Assembly (NCBI GenBank): GCA_946481195.1 | Contig: CAMLNG010000119.1 | Coordinates: 1 to 9,220 of the forward strand | DNA length: 9,220 bases | Reading direction: 5' to 3' | Origin: an uncultured Chromatiaceae bacterium | GTDB lineage: Bacteria > Pseudomonadota > Gammaproteobacteria > Enterobacterales > Alteromonadaceae | In this document: piece by piece, positions 1 through 7,200 of the stretch | Position numbering within the stretch: the first letter of the stretch is position 1 | Layout: each line of letters opens with the position of its first letter | The notes under the pieces: generated by a model | The model's input: only the letters and a program-made list of their open reading frames with translations | What the model was told of the DNA's origin: nothing | Databases searched by the model: none | Translations under genes and position numbers: made by a program

Positions 1-624
1 ACATTCTGATAACAACAACGAAGTGCGTTTGATTTGATCAGAGCCTTTGATTTCCTCTTCGCCCATGTTGAGCAAAGCTACTTTCGGCTGATGGATAGAT
101 TCCACTTCTTCTGCCATCACAGCGCCCATGACAGCAAATTGAAACAGTGTGTCGGAATCACAATTGACGGTTGCGCCGGGGTCCAGCATAAATACCGGCG
201 TACCAATAGTCGTCGGTAATGCACTTATCAATGCTGGCCGCTCTATGCCATTCAGCATTTTCAGTACATAGTGCGCCATTGCGATCAAAGCGCCGGTATT
301 GCCTGCGCTGACACATGCCTGAACTTTTTGCTGATCGACCAAATCAAGTGCCACCCGCATCGAAGAGTCACGTTTAGTGCGAAGCGCAACAGATGGTTTG
401 TCAGTCATCAGCACTTGCTGGCTGGCATGTTGAATTTTTAATTGAGGGTGTTCAGAGTAACCAGCGTCGGTTAACGCCTGTCGGATAGCTACCGCGTCAC
501 CAACGAGAATAAGATCAAGCAGGGAATTTTCAGCTACAGCGTCGATGGCTGCAGGAATAGTAGATAGGGGGCCATGATCGCCCCCCATCATATCTAACGC
601 AATTTTAAGTCTGGTTGGTTGCAC
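1..624 (-). CDS. plsX: Phosphate acyltransferase PlsX (3' end beyond the window)
   Basis: PlsX converts acyl-ACP to acyl-phosphate, the acyl donor for PlsY in the first step of phospholipid synthesis; it is a peripheral membrane enzyme. About 208 N-terminal codons are present, against roughly 350 in the family, and the reading frame runs unbroken off the left edge. Visible family blocks are LDMMGGDHGP near the N-terminus, SMRVALDLV, SAGNTGALIAIA, GIERPAL, VNCDSD and VALLNMGEEEIKG, all close to E. coli PlsX. No ATG lies between the rpmF stop and the conserved LDMMGGD block, so the start must be non-ATG: GTG at 624 (giving MQPTRLKIALD, closest to the E. coli N-terminus) or GTG at 633. Neither has a clear Shine-Dalgarno sequence. 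It lies in the same frame as rpmF, 15 (or 6) bases downstream of its stop, which suggests translational coupling. Product certain, start uncertain. Confidence 0.96.
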   Translation of the reverse strand, partial: MQPTRLKIALDMMGGDHGPLSTIPAAIDAVAENSLLDLILVGDAVAIRQALTDAGYSEHPQLKIQHASQQVLMTDKPSVALRTKRDSSMRVALDLVDQQKVQACVSAGNTGALIAMAHYVLKMLNGIERPALISALPTTIGTPVFMLDPGATVNCDSDTLFQFAVMGAVMAEEVESIHQPKVALLNMGEEEIKGSDQIKRTSLLLSEC

Positions 625-639
625 TTGGTGCACCGGGAC

Positions 640-804
640 TTATTTTACTTTGCGGCCTTTGTAGAAACCGTCAGCAGTAATGTGGTGACGACGATGCGTT
701 TCACCAGTAGTTGCGTCAACTGACAGCGTTGGGCCAGTCAGCGCGTCGTGTGAACGACGCATGTCGCGGCGGGCGCGAGATTTTTTGTTCTGTTGTACAG
801 CCAT
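640..804 (-). CDS. rpmF: 50S ribosomal protein L32
   Basis: L32 is a small basic protein of the large ribosomal subunit. The 54-codon frame reads [20 protein letters not shown] at the start and ends [15 protein letters not shown]. This matches the gammaproteobacterial L32 without the zinc-binding cysteines found in other lineages; E. coli L32 has 57 residues. The start is secured by the invariant MAVQQNK N-terminus and by a strong ribosome binding site AGGAGA (plus-strand positions 811-816) seven bases before the ATG. It sits between yceD (18-base gap) and plsX, the conserved order that links ribosome and phospholipid synthesis in this group. No separate promoter was seen, so it is presumably transcribed from the yceD promoter. 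Confidence 0.97.
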   Translation of the reverse strand: MAVQQNKKSRARRDMRRSHDALTGPTLSVDATTGETHRRHHITADGFYKGRKVK

Positions 805-822
805 GGTCTTTCTCCTAAAAAA

Positions 823-1347
823 TCACTTTTTCTTCAATTCTTGCAGAATTGCAAATGGATTCGGTTTCTCTGGTTCCGGCTCTATTTCGCCCCAGCTCAT
901 CTGCACTTTGTTGGAGTCACATTGACCTTCATCGTGCATCGGAAACAACGGCAAAGCCAGAATTAATTCGTCCTCAACCAATTGCCGCAGGTTCACTTCG
1001 CCGTGTTCGTCAGTTTCGACCACGTCGTAGCGTTGTGGAATCTCTTCTTGAGCCGAATCATCCCCTTTTATTGGGGTATATGCAAAACTGCTGTCAATGT
1101 GCATTGTCATGTCATCGCCACAACGTTCACAGCGGACCTGTACTGTACAGTGGGCTTCACCCTCTATATAGACCAGTCCTTGCTCGTCATTGCCGCAATG
1201 AATAACGACAGCCACATCACCATCTGTCTTAATCAGCTGCTCTGACAAACGCGTCAGATTTTGCAGCGGCAGAACCCCGTCAAAACTGCTGCGCTTTTGC
1301 GCGGCACGGGCGGGATCGATGGTAATTGGTATTTTTACTTTTTGCAT
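823..1347 (-). CDS. yceD: YceD family (DUF177) 23S rRNA accumulation protein
   Basis: YceD proteins are needed for normal 23S rRNA accumulation in bacteria and plastids; the biochemical activity is not settled. The protein has 174 residues (E. coli 173) and matches along its length: MQKVKIPITIDPARAAQKR at the N-terminus, the CERC pair at C73/C76, EDELILALPLFPMHDEGQC near 125-143, and the C-terminal KPNPFAILQELKKK. C73, C76 and C143 correspond to cysteines I recall in E. coli YceD and may form a metal or redox site (inference). The N-terminus agrees with the family, so the ATG at 1347 is well supported even though the promoter leaves almost no room for a ribosome binding site. First gene of the yceD-rpmF-plsX operon. 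Confidence 0.95.
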   Translation of the reverse strand: MQKVKIPITIDPARAAQKRSSFDGVLPLQNLTRLSEQLIKTDGDVAVVIHCGNDEQGLVYIEGEAHCTVQVRCERCGDDMTMHIDSSFAYTPIKGDDSAQEEIPQRYDVVETDEHGEVNLRQLVEDELILALPLFPMHDEGQCDSNKVQMSWGEIEPEPEKPNPFAILQELKKK

Positions 1348-1356
1348 AAGGCGCGC

Positions 1357-1385
1357 ATCATATAGATCGATCCCCTTGCTGTCAA
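1357..1385 (-). promoter_or_regulatory. Sigma-70 promoter of the yceD-rpmF-plsX operon
   Basis: On the minus strand a perfect -35 TTGACA (1385-1380), a 17-base spacer and a -10 TATGAT (1362-1357, five of six matches) are followed at once by the GC-rich discriminator GCGCGCC. The expected start site, 5-8 bases past the -10, falls around 1352-1349. That is 2-5 bases before the yceD ATG at 1347, so the transcript would be almost leaderless. GC-rich discriminators are typical of promoters repressed by ppGpp, as for ribosomal protein genes; that regulation is inferred. Confidence 0.8.
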
Positions 1386-1413
1386 AGGGTTGATCAGACT
1401 TTTGTTAACTTTT

Positions 1414-1442
1414 CTGACGCGAAAATCAAAGAAAAATATTAT
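1414..1442 (+). promoter_or_regulatory. Putative sigma-70 promoter of yceF
   Basis: CTGACG (1414-1419, four of six matches to the -35), a 17-base spacer, then TATTAT (1437-1442, five of six matches to the -10). This predicts a start site near 1449 and a leader of about 42 bases. A short AAGG ribosome binding site lies at 1481-1484, seven bases before the ATG at 1491. It diverges from the yceD promoter; the two -35 boxes are 28 bases apart. Confidence 0.55.
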
Positions 1443-1490
1443 AGTGCGCAGCATATCATTTGACGACGCAAATTATATAAAAGGCAGAAT

Positions 1491-2096
1491 ATGTCCAAAT
1501 CATTATGGTTGGCTTCAACTTCGGTTTATCGCCGCTCTTTATTAGAAAAACTCACGACGCAATTTCAGACTGCAAAGCCTGAAGTCGACGAAACCCCTCT
1601 CACCGGTGAAACCGCTGAGCAGCTGGTATTGCGTTTGTCTGCCGCAAAAGCTCAGGCAGTCGCGATACAGATTGCATCGGGTGGTGAAAACGCATTGGTG
1701 ATTGGTTCTGATCAGGTCGCGGTATTTAACGGTCAGATCCTTGGTAAACCCCATACAGTGGAACGTGCTTTCGCGCAGTTGCGCAGCTTTAGTGGCCAAC
1801 AAGTTCAGTTCTTAACCGGATTGTCAGTCACCGACACCAGCACCCATCACACCGAAACAATCCTTGACCGTTTTAGTGTACATTTTCGCGAACTCACTGA
1901 TGCTGAAATCCACACTTATATCCAACGCGAACAACCACTGAATTGTGCCGGTAGCTTTAAATCTGAAGGATTGGGAATTACTTTGTTCGAGCGTTTAGAA
2001 GGCGACGACCCCAATAGTCTGATTGGTTTGCCATTGATTAAATTGCACGCCATGTTAAAACGGGCAGGTGTAGATTTGTTATTGCAAGGCGCATAA
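1491..2096 (+). CDS. yceF: Maf-like 7-methyl-GTP pyrophosphatase YceF
   Basis: Maf proteins are house-cleaning pyrophosphatases that hydrolyse non-canonical nucleoside triphosphates; the YceF clade prefers m7GTP, removing modified nucleotides from RNA turnover. The protein has 201 residues, near the usual 190-200. Visible blocks are LASTSVYRRSLLEKL (7-21), PEVDETP (30-36), GSDQV (72-76, with the catalytic Asp at 74), GKPH (85-88), CAGSFKSEG (152-160) and EGDDPNSLIGLPL (170-182). The CAGSFKSEG block and the overall match to E. coli YceF place it in this clade rather than the YhdE (dTTP/UTP) clade. It is divergent from yceD, as in E. coli. The HAD gene converges on it, 28 bases away. Confidence 0.94.
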   Translation: MSKSLWLASTSVYRRSLLEKLTTQFQTAKPEVDETPLTGETAEQLVLRLSAAKAQAVAIQIASGGENALVIGSDQVAVFNGQILGKPHTVERAFAQLRSFSGQQVQFLTGLSVTDTSTHHTETILDRFSVHFRELTDAEIHTYIQREQPLNCAGSFKSEGLGITLFERLEGDDPNSLIGLPLIKLHAMLKRAGVDLLLQGA

Positions 2097-2101
2097 CCGG
2101 C

Positions 2102-2120
2102 AGCGGGGTTTACCCCCGCT
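2102..2120. terminator. Short GC-rich hairpin between convergent yceF and HAD genes
   Basis: AGCGGGG (2102-2108) and CCCCGCT (2114-2120) form a perfect seven-base stem with a five-base loop, starting five bases after the yceF stop and ending four bases before the HAD stop. Neither strand has a T-run after the stem, so it is not a standard intrinsic terminator. It may protect both 3' ends from exonucleases or act as a weak bidirectional stop. Confidence 0.45.
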
Positions 2121-2124
2121 TACC

Positions 2125-2772
2125 TCAAGGCAAAATATCCAATAACGCCGGCAGATTGTCGATTACCGCATGCGGTGCAAATGGTGCAAACTCAATATGA
2201 CCATGTACGCCATGGGTAACACCAATCCGGTGCATACCAATACTATGTGCCATCATCAGATCGTAGCGGGAGTCACCTATCATAACCGCCTGTTGCGGTG
2301 TCAATTTCAACTCTGCCAAAATATGTTCCAGCATCTGCGGATGCGGTTTACTTTGCGCTTCATCAGAACAGCGGCTGGTAACAAAATGATGACCAGTCTT
2401 CGTTTCCGCAAACATCCGGTCCAGACCACGGCGGGCTTTGCCTGTTGCTACAGCTAACTGATAACCGCGCTGACGCAATGAACTGAACACATGCTCGGCT
2501 CCTTCAAACAGAGGTGTCGGAGTCCTGTCCACGTTGCTGTATACATCTTTGTAGTGTTCAGACAACAGTTCACGCTCTTCGACCGAGCTTGCCGGAAACA
2601 GCGTTTTAAACGCCGGGTCCAGCGATAATCCAATAATCTGTTTTGCCTCAAACTCGGACGGGACAGGTAACGCCAGCCGCTCTGCAGCAATCCGCACTGA
2701 ATTCACAATCTTGCCGATGGAATCCATCACAGTGCCGTCCCAATCGAAAATCACCACTTTTACATCTTGCAT
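2125..2772 (-). CDS. HAD-superfamily (subfamily IA) phosphatase, Gph-like
   Basis: A cytoplasmic haloacid-dehalogenase-type phosphatase of 215 residues. All four HAD motifs are present: I, FDWDGT (nucleophile D10, acid/base D12); II, VATGK (T110); III, KPHP (K142); IV, GDSRYD (D167, D171). A helical cap lies between motifs I and II (about 20-85), as in phosphoglycolate phosphatases and related enzymes. The substrate cannot be read from the sequence; small phosphorylated metabolites or nucleotides are likely. The ATG at 2772 lies 12 bases downstream of the rluC stop, so the two genes are almost certainly co-transcribed. I recall this rluC-HAD arrangement in other non-enteric gammaproteobacteria. 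Confidence 0.9.
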   Translation of the reverse strand: MQDVKVVIFDWDGTVMDSIGKIVNSVRIAAERLALPVPSEFEAKQIIGLSLDPAFKTLFPASSVEERELLSEHYKDVYSNVDRTPTPLFEGAEHVFSSLRQRGYQLAVATGKARRGLDRMFAETKTGHHFVTSRCSDEAQSKPHPQMLEHILAELKLTPQQAVMIGDSRYDLMMAHSIGMHRIGVTHGVHGHIEFAPFAPHAVIDNLPALLDILP

Positions 2773-2784
2773 ACGACAACCTGT

Positions 2785-3741
2785 CTATTTCTTTTTGACC
2801 AGCTTGGTCAGAATCAAACTCAGGGCTTTATCCAGCGGCGCTTCAAACGTCAGGCGCTGACCCGACACCGGATGCTCAAAACTGATAAGTTTGGCATGCA
2901 GGAACAAGCGGTTCAGACCGAGTCCATTCATCTGGCCGGTAAATTCATTGTCACCGTATTTGTCATCGCAGGCGATAGGATGACCGTTACAAGCAGTATG
3001 AACGCGGATTTGGTGCGTCCGCCCTGTCACCGGAAATGCTTCTAACAAGGTGCCTTCTTCAAAGCGTTGTAACACCTTAAAGCGGGTTTCCGACGGTTTG
3101 CCGTCACGCTCATCGACACGCACAATCCGCTCACCGCTTTGTAAAATGTTCTTTTTCAGCGGCTCAGTGACCTTTTTAATTTTGCCGTCCCACTGCCCTG
3201 CAACCAGAGCCCAGTATTTTTTCTCGACAACCTTTAAGCGCAGTTGCTCATGTAACGCGGTCAGAATGGAACGTTTTTTCGCGATTAACAGGCAACCTGA
3301 GGTATCGCGGTCCAACCGATGCACCAGTTCCAAAAACTTTGCCTGCGGTCGCAGCGCGCGTAATGCTTCGATGGCACCAAACTGCAAACCACTGCCGCCA
3401 TGAACTGCCATACCTGTTGGTTTGTTCAACACAATCAGTTCGTTGTCTTCATACAAAATGTGAGATTCGAGCGTTTTGACTGCGGTCAACTTAACGGATA
3501 CCGGATCGGCCTCCGCCGCCACCACCATGGGTGGTACCCGGACCTGGTCGCCAGCCTGCAACTTATACTCGGGTTTAATCCGGCCTTTATTAACCCGCAC
3601 TTCACCTTTGCGCAGCACGCGGTAGATGACACTTTTTGGCACGCCTTTGAGGCGCGCCAGCAAAAAATTGTCGATGCGTTGACCGGCGAATTCTGCATCT
3701 ACATCAATAAATTGCACCGGGGTTTTTCTTTCATCTGTCAT
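2785..3741 (-). CDS. rluC: 23S rRNA pseudouridine(955/2504/2580) synthase RluC
   Basis: RluC isomerises three uridines of 23S rRNA to pseudouridine. The protein has 318 residues (E. coli 319). An S4-type RNA-binding domain spans about 18-75 (AGQRIDNFLLARLKGVPKS and RKGEVRVNKGR are typical), followed by the RluA-family catalytic domain. That domain contains the signature HRLDRDTSG (141-149), with the catalytic Asp at 144, the same number as in E. coli. It also contains VLNKPTGMAVHGG (104-116) and GRTHQIRVH in the C-terminal third. The ATG at 3741 gives the family N-terminus (TPVQFIDVD), but there is no good ribosome binding site before it and I found no convincing promoter. Divergent from rne, as in E. 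coli; followed by the HAD phosphatase. Confidence 0.95.
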   Translation of the reverse strand: MTDERKTPVQFIDVDAEFAGQRIDNFLLARLKGVPKSVIYRVLRKGEVRVNKGRIKPEYKLQAGDQVRVPPMVVAAEADPVSVKLTAVKTLESHILYEDNELIVLNKPTGMAVHGGSGLQFGAIEALRALRPQAKFLELVHRLDRDTSGCLLIAKKRSILTALHEQLRLKVVEKKYWALVAGQWDGKIKKVTEPLKKNILQSGERIVRVDERDGKPSETRFKVLQRFEEGTLLEAFPVTGRTHQIRVHTACNGHPIACDDKYGDNEFTGQMNGLGLNRLFLHAKLISFEHPVSGQRLTFEAPLDKALSLILTKLVKKK

Positions 3742-3760
3742 GCGTATTTGCTGCTACATT

Positions 3761-3780
3761 TAGGTTGCTAATGCAACTTA
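3761..3780. repeat. Inverted repeat over the rne -35 box
   Basis: GTTGC-TAAT-GCAAC (3764-3777) is a perfect dyad with five-base arms. It extends outwards by two more complementary pairs (TA/TA) after one mismatch. It covers the candidate rne -35 and lies 20 bases from the rluC ATG, so a protein bound here could affect both genes. I do not recognise it as the site of a particular regulator; short dyads also arise by chance. Confidence 0.35.
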
Positions 3781-3794
3781 ATTAATGGGATAAT
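3765..3794 (+). promoter_or_regulatory. Candidate main promoter of rne
   Basis: TTGCTA (3765-3770, four of six -35 matches), an 18-base spacer and GATAAT (3789-3794, five of six -10 matches). This predicts transcription from about 3801 and a leader of about 435 bases, the same order as the 361-base leader of E. coli rne. It lies only 24 bases upstream of the divergent rluC ATG, so the control regions of the two genes must overlap. The -35 box sits inside an inverted repeat (3761-3780). Confidence 0.5.
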
Positions 3795-3800
3795 CGACCC

Positions 3801-4236
3801 GCTAATTGAGCCAAAATGGCCATTAGGGCGCTCAGAAAGACGTAAGAGAAGCTGTGAGGCACCGGTCGGGACGCAGATCATACCGAATCCGTGGTGAAAA
3901 CCAACGATTTTATCTTCCCCGCCAACGAATAATGCTATGTGCAACCAGTAATGTGCGTAATTTATTACTGTTCGAAGCACGACACAGCTGCCAGTTAACT
4001 GAGCAACACACAAAAAAGTAAAGCTATAACGCAACGCTGACGCGATGTGTGCAGATTCTCAATGAATGCCAGAGCGGCCTGACAACCCGGTTGGTGTTCT
4101 GTTTTAAAAACAATTGATAATTAAATCGATTTTCAAGCATTCCAGTCGGGAGACTGCATTTTTATATGTTTGACGTTATCTGACACGCATAGATTGTGCG
4201 CGCTGTCGTTGTGGCTGAATGCAAGAGTCAGACACA
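3801..4236 (+). promoter_or_regulatory. Long structured 5' leader of rne (candidate autoregulatory element)
   Basis: The 495 bases between the rluC and rne starts hold no credible gene; the 88-codon minus-strand frame at 3768-4034 resembles nothing I recognise. Instead there are hairpins. First, 3802-3826 (CTAAT/ATTAG outer stem, GCCA/TGGC inner stem, AAA loop) lies right at the predicted 5' end. Second, 3860-3896 (CACC/GGTG outer, TCGG/CCGA inner, irregular internal loop) follows GTGAGG and contains GACGC. Third, 3946-3970 has a perfect seven-base CAGTAAT/ATTACTG stem. Fourth, 4143-4156 is CAGTC-GGGA-GACTG followed by five T. In E. coli the rne leader folds into hairpins (hp1-hp3), and RNase E binds hp2 to trigger decay of its own mRNA. 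The GTGAGG and GACGC words also occur in the E. coli hp2 region as I remember it. Homology is plausible, not shown. Confidence 0.5.
4143..4163 (+). promoter_or_regulatory. Tetraloop hairpin with T-run inside the rne leader
   Basis: CAGTC (4143-4147), a GGGA loop (4148-4151, a GNRA-type tetraloop) and GACTG (4152-4156) form a perfect five-base stem, followed after CA by TTTTT (4159-4163). This is the outline of a weak intrinsic terminator or Hfq-type 3' end, 74 bases before the rne ATG. It could lower read-through into rne, but the stem is short for efficient termination. Confidence 0.3.
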
Positions 4237-7200
4237 ATGAAAAGAATGCTCATTAATGCGACGCAGGAAGAAGAAATCCGCGTTGCGCTGGTTGACGGCC
4301 AGAAATTATACGATCTGGATATTGAAAGCCCAGGTCACGAACAGAAAAAAGCCAATATTTACAAAGGCAAAATCACCCGGGTTGAACCCAGCCTGGAAGC
4401 GGCTTTCGTCGATTACGGCGCTGAGCGGCACGGTTTTCTGCCGTTAAAAGAAATTTCCCGCGAATATTTCCCTTCAGGTTATTCCTTCGATGGTCACCCA
4501 AATATTAAAGAAGTGGTGCGCGAAGGTCAGGAAGTCATCATTCAAATTGATAAAGAAGAACGCGGCCAAAAAGGCGCTGCGCTCACGACTTTTATCAGTC
4601 TGGCCGGTTCCTATCTGGTGTTGATGCCAAACAACCCACGTGCTGGTGGCATTTCCCGCCGCATTGAGGGTGATGAACGGCAGGAATTAAAAGACTCATT
4701 AGGTCAGCTCGAAATGCCGGATGGCATGGGCTTAATTGTCCGCACTGCAGGTGTTGGCAAATCATACGAAGAGCTGGACTACGACTTAAAAGCGCTGATG
4801 AAACACTGGTCAGCCATCACTACAGAAGCACAAAACCGCCCTGCACCATTCCTGATCCATCAGGAAAGTAACGTGGTATTCCGCGCTATTCGCGACTACC
4901 TGCGCCGGGATGTTGGTGAAATTCTGATCGACAACCCACGTATCTTTGAAGAAGCCAAGCTGTATATCCAGCAGTTCCGGCCAGACTTCGCCCACCGCGT
5001 CAAAATGTATCAGGGCGAAACCCCACTGTTTATGCATTATCAAATCGAAACTCAGATTGAATCTGCGTTCCGTCGTGAAGTGCGTCTGCCAAGCGGTGGC
5101 TCTATCGTAATCGATTCAACCGAAGCCTTAACTGCTATTGATATCAACTCGTCAAAAGCGACCAAAGGCGGTGATATCGAAGAAACTGCATTCAACACTA
5201 ACTTAGAAGCGGCTGATGAAATCGCCCGTCAGTTACGCCTGCGTGACTTAGGTGGCCTGATTGTCATCGACTTCATCGATATGACGCCGGTGCGGCATCA
5301 GCGTGAAGTAGAAAACCGCTTAAAAGAAGCGGTAAAACAAGACCGCGCCCGCGTGCAAATCGGTCGGATCTCCCGTTTTGGTCTGCTGGAAATGTCGCGT
5401 CAGCGCCTGCGTCCGTCTTTAGGCGAATCGGCAACACATGTGTGCCCGCGTTGTCACGGCCGTGGCACTATCCGCAGCACTGAATCATCTGCGTTATCTA
5501 TTTTGCGTTTAATCGAAGAAGAAGCGATTAAAGACAACACCAGCCAAATTCATGCGCAGGTACCGGTTTCAGTCGCCACTTATCTGATGAACGAAAAGCG
5601 CGAATCGATCCGCCGGATTGAGGCGCGTCATGGTATTCGTATCTTCATTATTCCAAATGAACATTATGAAACGCCACATTATGAAGTGACGCGTATTCGT
5701 ATTGACGAAGAAATAGAAGAGTCCAGCTACAACCTGGTCAAAGCACCTGCAGTGACCAATACGCTGTACCATCCGGTATCTGATGCGGTAAAAGAAAAAC
5801 CGGCAATTGCCGCTATTTCAATGGCTGATACGCCAACGCCGGTTGCAACCCAGACTGTAAAAGCAGAAGCTGCACCTGTTGCTGCTGTCGCTGCCGAACC
5901 AGGTTTGCTGGCAAAAGTGGGCGCTTTCTTTAAATCGCTGTTTGGCACCGCAACGCCTGAACCAGAAGTTAAAACGGAAGCACCACAGCGCCGCCAAAAT
6001 AACCGCGACAGCCGCAACCGTCGTGGTGGCCGCGATAATCGTGATGGCCGCACTGATAACCGTCAGGACAACCGTGACGGTCAAAAGCGCCGCTCTGAGC
6101 AGGATGACAGCCGTAACGAAGGCCGTCAGCCACGCCAGGATCGTAATGACAAACCACGCAACGCCCGTCCGGAACAGAAAGCGGAACGAACAGAACGTGC
6201 TGAACGCCCAGAACGTGCCGAGCGCCCAGAGCGCAGCGAGCGTACTGAACGCCTGGACAAAAAACCTCAGGCCGAAAAAGCACCACGTTCGGCTCCGGTG
6301 GTTGATGCAGATGATGAAGTTCCGTCATCCAGCAAAGTAGCCGAGCGCCGTCAGCGCCGTAATATGCGTAAGTCTGTACGTCTGGATAAACAGCAACAGG
6401 CAGAGCAGGTTACAGATGAGCAGTTACAGGTCATTGCAGAGCCTGTGGCCGTGGTTGTAGCTCCGGTTGAACAGCCAGTAGCAGAATTGAAGCCTGCGCC
6501 GGTAGCAGAGTCAGTGACCGCCGACATCGACGTTGAAGCAGGCGACAGCCAGGCTGAAAATACAGATGCCGCAAACAGCGAAAACCGCAGCCGTAGCCGC
6601 CGCTCACCGCGCCACTTACGTGCCGCAGGTCAAAAACGCAAAAAGGAACAACTTCAAGGTGAAACCGATGATGCTGTTGATGCCCGTTATCCGGAAGAGG
6701 ATGTAGTCAGTACCGAACAGCAATTAGATTTACCTATTGCTGCCGAAACTGCGGCACCAGCTCTGGAAAATACTGCTGCTGACACCGCTGACGTTGTAGT
6801 TGCTGCCGTTGCGGAAAACGCTGCTGCTGAAGCGCCAGTCGCCGAAGCTGCTCCGGCAAAACCACGCCGCCAACGTCAGCGTGAGCCGAAAGTTGTAGAT
6901 GCTGCAGAAGCGAGCGCTACGAGCACAGTTGCGACTGAACCGGTCACCGAAACTGTTGCAACAGAAACTGTAGCACCAGTTGCCGAAGTTACCCCAGTTG
7001 AAGCGCCTGCAACAACAGCAGTGGCGCCGGCTGCAGAAGTAGCTGCACCAGTTGAGACTGTAGCGCAGCCAGAGCCTGTCACTGCCGCTGTGGAACCAGC
7101 CGTTATCGCCGCGGAGCCAGAAGCACCAGTCGCAGCGCCAGCTCCGGCCGTAAAAGCCAACCGTTACGGCAATATGGTGGTTGCGACTATGACAAAACCT

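Noticed and set aside
849..1245. Plus-strand frames opposite yceD
   Set aside because: They lie antisense to a well-conserved gene, have no ribosome binding site and give no recognisable protein.
1394..1417. TCAGA-N14-TCTGA between the yceD and yceF promoters as an operator
   Set aside because: Five-base arms with a wide spacer are expected by chance, and it matches no known site I can name.
3768..4034. Minus-strand 88-codon frame between rluC and rne
   Set aside because: No recognisable motif, no ribosome binding site, odd composition, and it overlaps the predicted rne promoter and leader hairpins.
4116..4121. GATAAT as the -10 of a second rne promoter, with TTGGTG at 4091-4096
   Set aside because: The 19-base spacer and a three-of-six -35 are weak in such an AT-rich stretch. 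E. coli rne does have several promoters, so it is not excluded.
4170..4198. TTGACG at 4170 as a promoter -35 close to rne
   Set aside because: No acceptable -10 lies 16-18 bases downstream.
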